From: Bacteroidia bacterium
GTDB taxonomy: Bacteria; Bacteroidota; Bacteroidia; B-17B0; Aurantibacillaceae
Direction of reading: 5' to 3'
Length of the DNA: 64,000 nt
NCBI GenBank assembly: GCA_014378485.1
Contig: JACMNO010000061.1
Location: 62,001 to 126,000 of the forward strand
Shown here: positions 55,649-63,659 of the stretch, one piece after another
Layout of the letters: every line of letters begins with the position of its first letter
Numbering within the stretch: position 1 is the first letter of the stretch
Notes under the pieces: model-generated
Databases searched by the model: none
Seen by the model: only the letters and a program-made list of their open reading frames with translations
What the model was told of the DNA's origin: nothing
Position numbers and translations under genes: made by a program

Positions 55649-56766
55649 TGGGCGGATTTAAAAAAAATCCTTCTACGATTATTGATTTATTACAGCAACG
55701 CCGGATAAAAGGTAGTTTGCGTTCTCTGCTTACTTCTTATCCTTCTATTGATTTTTCCAGCAATGATTATTTAGGATTTTCTTCGAAAGGTTTATTAACC
55801 GAAGAATTGAAAACTATGGATGCATCCAATCATGTTGGTTCCACTGGTTCCCGTTTAATCAGTGGTAATTCGTTGCTTTTTCAGGAAATAGAAAATTCAA
55901 TCGCTGTATTTCATAAGGCAGAAGCAGCGTTAGTTTTTAATTCGGGCTACGATGCGAATTTAGGATTGCTTTCAAGTGTTCCTCAAAAAGGAGATTTGAT
56001 TTTAAGTGATGAATTGATTCATGCGTCTTTAATTGATGGTATCCGTTTAAGTTTCGCTTCAAATTATAAGTTCAAACATAACGATTTACTTTCTTTAAAA
56101 GAATTACTAAACCGGCATCGAAATTCATTTAATGAAATTTATGTTGTTGTGGAAAGCGTTTATTCCATGGATGGAGATTGCGCGCCATTACTTGAATTAG
56201 CAGAGCTTTGCAGACATTCAAAGATTCATTTAATTGTAGATGAGGCTCATGCTATTGGTGTGTTTGGGAAAAATGGCGAAGGATTATGCCAGGAACTGAA
56301 TATTCAGGAGGATTGTTTTGCAAGGATTTATACGTACGGGAAAGCCATGGGCTGTCATGGTGCAGCAATTTTAGGGAACGAAAAACTGAAGCAGTATTTG
56401 ATTAATTTTTCACGATCTTTTATTTATACGACCGCTATGCCGGAACATAGTTTGTTAGCTATTAAAGCGGCTTACCAATTGCTTTTAAAAACAACTGAAA
56501 TAAAAAAACTAAAAAGTAATATTGATTATTTTAATAGTAAAGTAAATAGTTCTTCCGATTTCATTGAGAGTAAAAGTGCCATTCATTGCCAGTTAGTTCC
56601 CGGAAATCATTCTGTGCAACTATTGGAAGAAGAAGCCTGTAAGGCAGATATATTTATAAAAGGCATTAAAAGCCCTACCATTAAGGAAGGCCAGGAACGT
56701 ATTCGTATTTGCCTGCATTCTTTTAATACTGAAAGTGAAATCGATTTATTAGTCAATTTGTTGTAG
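55648..56766 (+). CDS. bioF: 8-amino-7-oxononanoate synthase (BioF-type)
   Basis: The 372-aa alpha-oxoamine synthase is a fold-type I PLP enzyme. Visible are the SSNDYLGFSS opening, STGSRLISGNS glycine loop, IVDEAHAIGVFG (PLP contact) and the lysine of IYTYGKAMGCHG (about residue 232). It joins pimeloyl-thioester with alanine in biotin synthesis; its co-transcription with bioB supports BioF over the related KBL or serine palmitoyltransferase. It starts at the overlap TAATG with the WG gene. Confidence 0.88.
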   Translation: MGGFKKNPSTIIDLLQQRRIKGSLRSLLTSYPSIDFSSNDYLGFSSKGLLTEELKTMDASNHVGSTGSRLISGNSLLFQEIENSIAVFHKAEAALVFNSGYDANLGLLSSVPQKGDLILSDELIHASLIDGIRLSFASNYKFKHNDLLSLKELLNRHRNSFNEIYVVVESVYSMDGDCAPLLELAELCRHSKIHLIVDEAHAIGVFGKNGEGLCQELNIQEDCFARIYTYGKAMGCHGAAILGNEKLKQYLINFSRSFIYTTAMPEHSLLAIKAAYQLLLKTTEIKKLKSNIDYFNSKVNSSSDFIESKSAIHCQLVPGNHSVQLLEEEACKADIFIKGIKSPTIKEGQERIRICLHSFNTESEIDLLVNLL

Positions 56767-56829
56767 AGTTCAGTTGTTTGAACCTCACCTTTTATTTGTA
56801 ACCTATTTGACTCTAAACCCTTCTAACTT

Positions 56830-58602
56830 TTATATACCCAAAGCTTTTTTCAGGTCATAAGAATCGTTTACATCGGCGCTTAATTCTTTAACAGGAATTT
56901 TATTCTGCTTAGAGGTTAAACATTTTCCTAATTCATCTTTATTGCATAAATACATTTTACCATTTGATAATACACATAAGCTATAAGTGTCTTTTAGATC
57001 GTAGGAAATAGTTGGACTATAAAAATTAAAAACAACGTTTTTTGAATGACATACTAAATAGGTATGCTCAGCTCTTAAAAACGTACCACCTGAATTAATC
57101 GTATAAATAGGACTCATTTGTTCTCCTTTTGGCATACTTGTGGGGCAATCCGAGTTGCAAATTCCGAAACTACTCACATTAAATATGCGAGTTACTTTAT
57201 CCTGATTACTCATAGATTGAAACCGTTTGTTTAGCGCTTCTTCTTCTTCCTTTTTCCAACGTATTTTTTCTTTGATCATATCTTCTGAGAATTTTTTTAG
57301 CTCAGCGGCAAAGGCTGCCTGCTTTGCTTCAAATTCTTCTTTCAGCTTTTTTTCATCAGCCTCACGTTTCGCAACCAAATGTTTATAATCATTGAATTTA
57401 GATTCGTAGACTTTTAAAGCCTTATCATAATCAGCGCCTGTTAATGTGGGGTAAACAATTAATTTTTCTACCTGGTCTTTTAACTTCAGAGTCAATAAAT
57501 AATTTTTTCCTTTAATCGGACCTTCAGATATTTCAGCGCTGCTCCAGGTAATATCGGCTAGTTTTGAGCTAAAATTTTTATTTTCGGTACCTACTTCAAA
57601 TACCGCATTTTTAAAAGCTTCCAATTCAGGAAACTCTTTGTAATTTACCTCTAATTCAAATTGTGGTCTGTCAGTAGCTTTAGCTGGTTTTGTCGGTATA
57701 ATTACTTTTGACAATTGATTTACTTTTTTGGAGTAGACTACTTTTTCCATTTCAATTTTTGGAGGAATCGCGTCGATCTGTTTTTGAAGTGAAACTATTT
57801 TTTCGGACTCCTTGCTTTCAAAATTTAATTGTTCAGCAGGAATGTCTTTTGAAGATTGTTTGTCTTTCTTCAAAGAATTATCCCTATTAACGTATACCCA
57901 GTTTTTAGCAATGGTATCTAATACATACATATTATATCTGTCTGCCGTATGCTCTGATTGAAATTCAACAGTGATTTGTTTTTTTGGATTGATAAATACC
58001 GGTTCTCCATTCTGATAACCTTTGATATCGATCATCCCGGCGCTTTCTAAAGTTGTTTGTACGCCGGCGCTGTCATAGGTCATTGGAATTCCGCTTGCAA
58101 TAATATCTGCCTGGTTATGAAATTCCCTGTATTTGATTTCAACATCACCAACAATATCCAACCCTTGTTTATTTACAAAGGCTTTTTTAGGAATAATAAT
58201 TTTAGAGTTGGATTTGTGTTTTAAGGTTGCTCCTTGTTCAGATTTTACTGTATAAGAAGTATACGGAATATTTAGTTTAGAGATGGGAGGTGCGATAAAA
58301 GCCTTATTTGACTTGGTATCAGGGGTATTCGTATTTTGTTGTTTAGTAACTATTTTATCATTTGTGGTTTCTTTAGGTGGTTCTTTTTTAAAGACAGAAA
58401 AATATGTGACAGTGCATATAACGGCGACACCTGCTATAATTGCCGAATAAGTCGCTTTTTTGTTTTTTGAAAAGTTAACATCGCTTCGGGCTTTTTCGAT
58501 GCTTTGCTTTTTAAATTTATTGACGAGCTCTCCAAAATCTTTATGTGAATTGATTTCTTCATCTGGCACCGGTTGTCTGTTAAGATTGAATTTAGTTCCC
58601 AT
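56830..58602 (-). CDS. Large membrane protein overlapping the ECF sigma gene
   Basis: From the ATG at 58600-58602 (MGTKFNLNRQPVPDEEIN) the product is 590 aa: a cytoplasmic N-terminus (about 1-50), one membrane helix (about 53-72; SAIIAGVAVICTVTYFSV), a large extracytoplasmic region with beta segments (GDVEIKYREFHNQADIIASG), a coiled coil of alternating K/E (about 385-445; READEKKLKEEFEAKQAAFA) and a C-terminal domain with paired cysteines (FGICNSDCPTS). The start overlaps the sigma-factor gene by 11 bases. The single-span layout suits an anti-sigma factor, but no zinc anti-sigma motif (HxxxCxxC) is visible. Confidence 0.75.
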   Translation of the reverse strand: MGTKFNLNRQPVPDEEINSHKDFGELVNKFKKQSIEKARSDVNFSKNKKATYSAIIAGVAVICTVTYFSVFKKEPPKETTNDKIVTKQQNTNTPDTKSNKAFIAPPISKLNIPYTSYTVKSEQGATLKHKSNSKIIIPKKAFVNKQGLDIVGDVEIKYREFHNQADIIASGIPMTYDSAGVQTTLESAGMIDIKGYQNGEPVFINPKKQITVEFQSEHTADRYNMYVLDTIAKNWVYVNRDNSLKKDKQSSKDIPAEQLNFESKESEKIVSLQKQIDAIPPKIEMEKVVYSKKVNQLSKVIIPTKPAKATDRPQFELEVNYKEFPELEAFKNAVFEVGTENKNFSSKLADITWSSAEISEGPIKGKNYLLTLKLKDQVEKLIVYPTLTGADYDKALKVYESKFNDYKHLVAKREADEKKLKEEFEAKQAAFAAELKKFSEDMIKEKIRWKKEEEEALNKRFQSMSNQDKVTRIFNVSSFGICNSDCPTSMPKGEQMSPIYTINSGGTFLRAEHTYLVCHSKNVVFNFYSPTISYDLKDTYSLCVLSNGKMYLCNKDELGKCLTSKQNKIPVKELSADVNDSYDLKKALGI

Positions 58603-59224
58603 TTTTTTTCGATGTTTTTGTAAGTGTTTTTTTAACCCGATCAAGTATTCTGTATAATTTTACTTTGGCATTGGTCTCAGTCAAGTTCAATATTTCTGCG
58701 ATTTCTTTAAAAGGACGTTTTTCAAAAAAACGAAGTTCAACTAATTGCAGGTCATTTTCCGGCAAGTCTTTTATCACGCTCATTAAGATGCCTTTATATT
58801 GTTCCATATATTCCTCCTCTACTTCTTCGCAGATATTTCTCAAGTCGCTAATGTCAGCATTTACAGTTCTCAGGTTTTTTTGATTCCTGAACAACTGCAT
58901 CACTTCGCTGTGTGCAATACGGTATAACCAGCTGGCAAACGGAACACCTTTGTATTCATATCTTTCAATATTGGTCAACGCTTTTAAAAACACCTGTGCC
59001 GTTAAGTCAAAGGCAGTATCTTTGCATTCCATACGCTGGTAAACGTACCCAAAGATTTGTTTGTAATATTTATCATACAATGGTCCGAAGTGTTCGGGGT
59101 TTTGTTTCGCAGCCTCTATGATCATTTGCTCATCAAGCAACATGTCGGCGGTATGGTGATATCGGGGTGAAAATTCCATATGTACTGCGTTTAAAAGCAT
59201 TGTAGGTTTATAATCCAAAAACAT
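58592..59224 (-). CDS. ECF RNA polymerase sigma factor
   Basis: This 210-aa sigma-70 family protein has region 2 (about 40-110; FGPLYDKYYKQIFGYVYQRM, DLTAQVFLKAL, SWLYRIAHSEVMQLFR) and region 4 (about 145-200; LPENDLQLVELRFFEKRPFK, EIAEILNLTETNAKVKLYRI). It probably directs a regulon controlled by the overlapping membrane protein gene. The ATG at 59224 is used; later ATGs (for example MEFSP) are possible. The gap 59225-59441 shows nothing I can name. Confidence 0.92.
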   Translation of the reverse strand: MFLDYKPTMLLNAVHMEFSPRYHHTADMLLDEQMIIEAAKQNPEHFGPLYDKYYKQIFGYVYQRMECKDTAFDLTAQVFLKALTNIERYEYKGVPFASWLYRIAHSEVMQLFRNQKNLRTVNADISDLRNICEEVEEEYMEQYKGILMSVIKDLPENDLQLVELRFFEKRPFKEIAEILNLTETNAKVKLYRILDRVKKTLTKTSKKNGN

Positions 59225-59441
59225 ATAAATAGTTACAGCTAAACAGTAAATAAAATTCGACGAAAAGCTAAGGAGCTGATTATCAACCTAAGTATTTTCG
59301 CTTAAACTGAGTGAAATGATGTTAATTTTGGGTCAAATTAACTTTTGAATGAGTGAATGGTGATTTTGGATGGTGAAATTGGTTGAGAAATTCAGTTTTA
59401 AAAACTGGATATATCTTCTCGCTTCAATTAATGTTCAAAAA

Positions 59442-62111
59442 TCAAAACAAAGCTTTTGCTTTTTCCATAGCTGAATTTAATCCTTCCATTTTACTTCCAC
59501 CTGCTTGTGCATAAAAAGGTTGTCCGCCACCGCCACCATTAATTTCTTTTGCAAGATCTCGAATAATGTTTCCGGCATTTAAGTTTTTTTCTTTTACCAG
59601 ATTATCATCTATGATCACTGAAATGCTTGGCTTACCTTTAACTTCAGCACCAATCACACAAACACAGTTTTCAACCTGATTGCGGATCTCAAACAATATA
59701 TTTTTTATTTCTTCGGCGCTGTCAAACGATATTTTTTCGATAATGACATTGATGCCATTTTTCGATTCTATTTTTGATAATAAAGTTTGCTTAATACTTT
59801 GTGCTTTTTCTTTTAATAAAGATTGTAATTGCTTTTGCAGATCATTGTTATCTTCTATTAAATTACTTAAGCTTTTTATCACATCTTTATTATTCTTCAA
59901 TAAAGCTTTCACTTCATTTAAAGTGGCGATCTGATCATTAAAAAACTCTTCCGCTTTAATTGCAGTTACTGCTTCAATACGACGGATGCCGGCAGCTACA
60001 GCGCTTTCTGAAATGATCTTGAAATAACCTATCTGGCCGGTTGCTTTCACGTGCGTTCCACCACATAATTCAATGGAATAATTTTTGTCAAATTCAACCA
60101 CGCGAACTACATCTCCATATTTTTCGCCAAACAATGCCATTGCGCCTGTTTTTTTTGCGTCATCAATAGTCATTTGTTGAATATTACTGAAAAGGTTCTC
60201 ACGAATTTTTGTGTTAACTATTTTTTCGATTTCGTATAATTCTTCGTCAGTAATTTTTGAAAAATGAGAAAAGTCAAAACGCAAATGCTCATCGTTTACC
60301 AAACTTCCTTTTTGTTCTACATGTGTTCCTAAAACCTGGCGTAATGCCGCATGCAATAAGTGAGTGGCACTATGGTTATTTTCAGTGAAACTACGTTTAT
60401 TCTTATTTACTTTTGCCATGAAGGTAGCTTCCATGTTTTCAGGAAGTTTATCGCAAAAATGAATAATCACACCGTTCTCTTTTTTGGTATCTGTAATGTT
60501 GATGGTTTCATTGATATTGGATAATGTTCCGGCATCTCCAATCTGGCCGCCGCTTTCTGCATAAAAAGGTGTTTTATCCAATACTAATTGAAACTGCTCT
60601 TTGTTTTTAGCCTTTACTTTTCGGTAACGAACAATATTGCTTTCGCATTCTAATTCTGAGTAGCCAACAAATTCTGTTTCTGCAATTGTGTTATCTATTG
60701 ATTTCTTATTTTTCTCAATTAATATCCAATCATCTGTATCAATTGACGTTGCAGCACGCGAACGGTTTTTTTGTTCAGTTAACAATCTGTTAAACTCTAC
60801 TTCATCAATACTTAAATCATAGCCACGCGCAATCAATGAGGTTAAGTCTAAAGGAAAACCAAAAGTATCATATAATTCAAATACTAATTTGCCATCAATT
60901 ACTTTACCGGTATGGGCGGATGTTAAATCAATACAAACCTGGTCAATACGCTTTAAACCAATTTCCAGGGTTTTATAAAATGATGTTTCTTCTTCCTTAA
61001 TTACTTTTTCTATCAATATTTTTTGAGAGTTCAGTTCAGGAAATTGCTGTCCTAATTGATGCGCTAAAGTTGGAACAATACGGTACATGAAAGGTTCTTT
61101 AATATTTAAAGACTGATAACCATAACGAATGGCACGACGTAAGATTCGTCGGATCACATAACCTGCACCGGTATTACTGGGTAACTGTCCATCCGCGATT
61201 GAAAAAGAAATTGTTCTAATATGATCCGCTATCACACGCATGGCAATATTAATGATCAGTTGTTTTTTGTGCTTATTTTCATCTTCTGGCTTATATCGAA
61301 GCCCGCTTAACTCTTCAATTTTGTTTAATAAAGGAGTAAATACATCGGTATCATAGTTGGATTGCTTTCCCTGTAAAACACGAACTAAACGTTCAAAGCC
61401 CATTCCAGTATCCACATGTTGTGCCGGCAATTTTTCAAGACTTTTATCCGCCTTGCGCATGAACTCCATAAATACATTGTTCCAAACTTCAATCACCTGC
61501 GGATCGTCGTTATTAACTAACGTAGCACCATCTACTTTTGCTCTTTCAGCATCGCTTCTTCCATCATAATGAATTTCAGTACATGGCCCGCACGGACCAG
61601 TATCTCCCATTTCCCAGAAGTTATCCTTTTTATTTCCTTTTAAAATTCTTTTTTCGTCAATGTATAATTTCCAGGTATCATAAGCTTCCTGGACGAAGGG
61701 AACATTTTCTTCAACGCTTCCTTCAAACACGGTTACGTATAAACGTGATTTATCAATTTTATAAACTTCAGTCAGTAATTCCCACGCCCAGGCAATAGCA
61801 TCTTTTTTAAAGTAGTCGCCAAAGCTCCAGTTACCAAGCATTTCAAACATGGTATGGTGATAAGTGTCCACACCAACTTCTTCCAGGTCATTATGTTTCC
61901 CGCTTACACGTAAACATTTTTGTGTATCAGCCACTCTTGAAAATTTAATAGGTGCATTGCCTAAAAAAATATCTTTAAAAGGTGCCATGCCTGAGTTGAT
62001 AAACATAAGCGTAGGATCTCCCTTAACTACCATTGAGGCAGAAGGAACAATTTCATGGCCTTTTGATTTAAAAAAATCTAAAAATGTTTGACGTACTTTA
62101 TTTGATTCCAT
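59442..62111 (-). CDS. alaS: Alanine--tRNA ligase
   Basis: The 889-aa enzyme charges tRNA-Ala. The class II catalytic core is at the N-terminus (about 1-250; HHTMFEMLGNWSFGDYFKKD, MGDTGPCGPCTEIHYDG), the editing domain in the middle (about 555-710) with the zinc site HSATHLLHAAL and CGGTHV, and the C-Ala domain at the end (about 800-889; IRDLAKEINGGGGGQPFYAQ). All motifs are intact. The palindrome-bracketed ATPase cassette begins 107 bases upstream of its start codon. Confidence 0.97.
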   Translation of the reverse strand: MESNKVRQTFLDFFKSKGHEIVPSASMVVKGDPTLMFINSGMAPFKDIFLGNAPIKFSRVADTQKCLRVSGKHNDLEEVGVDTYHHTMFEMLGNWSFGDYFKKDAIAWAWELLTEVYKIDKSRLYVTVFEGSVEENVPFVQEAYDTWKLYIDEKRILKGNKKDNFWEMGDTGPCGPCTEIHYDGRSDAERAKVDGATLVNNDDPQVIEVWNNVFMEFMRKADKSLEKLPAQHVDTGMGFERLVRVLQGKQSNYDTDVFTPLLNKIEELSGLRYKPEDENKHKKQLIINIAMRVIADHIRTISFSIADGQLPSNTGAGYVIRRILRRAIRYGYQSLNIKEPFMYRIVPTLAHQLGQQFPELNSQKILIEKVIKEEETSFYKTLEIGLKRIDQVCIDLTSAHTGKVIDGKLVFELYDTFGFPLDLTSLIARGYDLSIDEVEFNRLLTEQKNRSRAATSIDTDDWILIEKNKKSIDNTIAETEFVGYSELECESNIVRYRKVKAKNKEQFQLVLDKTPFYAESGGQIGDAGTLSNINETINITDTKKENGVIIHFCDKLPENMEATFMAKVNKNKRSFTENNHSATHLLHAALRQVLGTHVEQKGSLVNDEHLRFDFSHFSKITDEELYEIEKIVNTKIRENLFSNIQQMTIDDAKKTGAMALFGEKYGDVVRVVEFDKNYSIELCGGTHVKATGQIGYFKIISESAVAAGIRRIEAVTAIKAEEFFNDQIATLNEVKALLKNNKDVIKSLSNLIEDNNDLQKQLQSLLKEKAQSIKQTLLSKIESKNGINVIIEKISFDSAEEIKNILFEIRNQVENCVCVIGAEVKGKPSISVIIDDNLVKEKNLNAGNIIRDLAKEINGGGGGQPFYAQAGGSKMEGLNSAMEKAKALF

Positions 62112-62217
62112 AATAGTTTAAAAGAAGTAGCGAATATACTAAAATCACCGGCATGGTAAATCATAAATTATGCACTTTTTGTAAATAAATGTATGGTTTA
62201 ATGCATCTGTTATTTTA

Positions 62218-62272
62218 AAATATCAATCATGAAAATCGAAATTTATAGTTTTGATTTTCATGGTTGATATTT
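62218..62272. repeat. Cassette palindrome, copy 1
   Basis: The arms begin AAATATCAATCATGAAAATC and end GATTTTCATGGTTGATATTT, around a central loop, making an imperfect palindrome of 55 bases with core CATGAAAATC (62228-62237) and GATTTTCATG (62253-62262). The same core recurs at 62311-62351 and 63541-63583. Confidence 0.85.
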
Positions 62273-62310
62273 GTATTTAATTTTACTAAAATAAATATTT
62301 TATTCATATT

Positions 62311-62351
62311 TACCATGAAAATCAAAAATTTGTTTTTTGATTTTCATGGTA
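62311..62351. repeat. Cassette palindrome, copy 2
   Basis: TACCATGAAAATCAAAAA (62311-62328) and its exact complement (62334-62351) form an 18-bp perfect inverted repeat with a 5-base loop. The right arm includes TTTG (62336-62339), the -33 element of the following gene. Confidence 0.9.
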
Positions 62352-62366
62352 AAATATTTATATTTG
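62336..62366 (+). promoter_or_regulatory. Promoter of the DUF4143 ATPase gene (inside palindrome 2)
   Basis: TTTG (62336-62339), a spacer of 19 bases and TATATTTG (62359-62366) match the Bacteroidota promoter fully. The ATG at 62371 is only four bases from the -7 element, so transcription should start at or next to the start codon, giving a leaderless mRNA. Confidence 0.65.
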
Positions 62367-62370
62367 TAAT

Positions 62371-63543
62371 ATGATCAACAGAGATATATTATCAAAAATT
62401 GAATTAATGCTAAAGGAGTTTCCTGTTGTTTGCCTTCTAGGACCGAGACAGGTAGGTAAAACTACTATTGCCAAATCATTTAAAGTAGTTAATAAGAAAG
62501 AAGCCGTTTATTTGGATTTAGAAAAGCAGTCTGATTTAAAAAAAATTGAAGATGTTGAATTATATTTATTACACCACCGTAATGATTTTGTGATAATAGA
62601 TGAAGTGCAATACAGGCCGGAAATTTTTTCGTGTTTACGTCCTGAAGTTGATGAGAAAAGAGTAAATGGCAGATTCTTGATTACCGGTTCTGCTGCTCCG
62701 GAACTGGTAAAAGGTGTTTCGGAAAGCTTAGCCGGTAGAATCTGTTACTTAGAGATGTATCCTATATCTATAACGGAAGCATTAAAAGCTAAAGTTAAAT
62801 TAACGACCCATTGGTTACGAGGAGGTTTTCCAAGCGCGTTAAATGCAAAAAACAATGAAATAGCAGAACGTTGGAGAGAAAATTTTGTAAAATCATTTGC
62901 TGAAAGAGATTTATCGGCATTATTTGGCGTTATGTTATCAAGTTCAATTGTAAAAAACTTTTGGGAAATGTTGGCAGGTACGCAAGGTAGTGTTTGGAAC
63001 GCCGCTAATTTCGGGCGTTCATTAGGGATATCAGCACCTACAACTAATAAGTATTTAGATTTATTAGAAGGTGCTTACATGGTAAGGAAATTACCGGCGT
63101 GGTATGTTAATGCCACTAAACGTTTAGTTAAAGCACCAAAAATTTACATTAGAGATAGTGGGATTTTGCACCATTTTAATCAAATCACAAATCTTAAAGA
63201 TTTACCCGGACATATTATTACCGGCGCTTCATGGGAAGGATATGTGATTGAGGAAATTTGTAAAAAACTGCCAAATCATATTCGTCCTTTTTTTTATAGA
63301 ACCCACCAGGGTGCCGAAATAGATTTGGTATTAGTTAAAGGATTGAAAGCCATTGCAGCCATTGAAATTAAATATTCATTGTCGCCATCAGTTAGCAAAG
63401 GATTTTATGAGGCTTTAGATGATTTAGGTAATCCCTTATCTTTTGTTGTTATTCCGTCTGGCATGGCATATAAAACAAAGCAAAACAGTAAGGTGATTTC
63501 GTTAGAAGAATTTATCTTAAAAGATTTATTGAAAGTATTTTAA
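62371..63543 (+). CDS. AAA ATPase with C-terminal DUF4143 nuclease-like domain
   Basis: The 390-aa protein belongs to the COG1373/DUF4143 group. The N-terminal P-loop ATPase has Walker A GPRQVGKT (24-31), Walker B VIIDEVQ (74-80) and a sensor-like FLITGSAAPEL. The middle is helical and probably a winged helix (SLGISAPTTNKYLDLLEGAY). The C-terminal domain has E316-x-D318 and E332-x-K334 (GAEIDLVLV, AIEIKYS), the spacing of a PD-(D/E)XK nuclease. Substrate and role of the family are not settled. The gene is alone, framed by three copies of one palindrome; its stop codon starts the third copy. Confidence 0.92.
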   Translation: MINRDILSKIELMLKEFPVVCLLGPRQVGKTTIAKSFKVVNKKEAVYLDLEKQSDLKKIEDVELYLLHHRNDFVIIDEVQYRPEIFSCLRPEVDEKRVNGRFLITGSAAPELVKGVSESLAGRICYLEMYPISITEALKAKVKLTTHWLRGGFPSALNAKNNEIAERWRENFVKSFAERDLSALFGVMLSSSIVKNFWEMLAGTQGSVWNAANFGRSLGISAPTTNKYLDLLEGAYMVRKLPAWYVNATKRLVKAPKIYIRDSGILHHFNQITNLKDLPGHIITGASWEGYVIEEICKKLPNHIRPFFYRTHQGAEIDLVLVKGLKAIAAIEIKYSLSPSVSKGFYEALDDLGNPLSFVVIPSGMAYKTKQNSKVISLEEFILKDLLKVF

Positions 63544-63583
63544 CCATGAAAATCGAAATTTTAAATTTTGATTTTCATGGTTA
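63541..63583. repeat. Cassette palindrome, copy 3 (overlaps the stop codon)
   Basis: TAACCATGAAAATCGAAATT is mirrored by AATTTTGATTTTCATGGTTA with only one mismatched pair in the arms; the first three bases are the stop codon of the ATPase gene. As RNA it would form a hairpin followed by a T-rich stretch and might serve as terminator. Confidence 0.85.
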
Positions 63584-63634
63584 CTATTTTTTACTTATAA
63601 CTTAAATTTATATGAATAAATAACTGCTTTTTTT

Positions 63635-63642
63635 TATATTTG
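63635..63642 (+). promoter_or_regulatory. Putative -7 element (TATATTTG) of the M23 gene
   Basis: TATATTTG matches TAnnTTTG and lies 17 bases before the ATG at 63660. No clear -33 TTTG. Confidence 0.45.
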
Positions 63643-63659
63643 CTAGCCTTTTCAGTAAC

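Noticed and set aside
59225-59441. Spacer between the sigma factor and alaS genes
   Set aside because: Checked for tRNA, hairpins and promoter elements; nothing convincing was seen.
62218-63583. Palindromes as a CRISPR-like array
   Set aside because: Only three copies, unevenly spaced and flanking a gene; no spacer regularity or cas genes.
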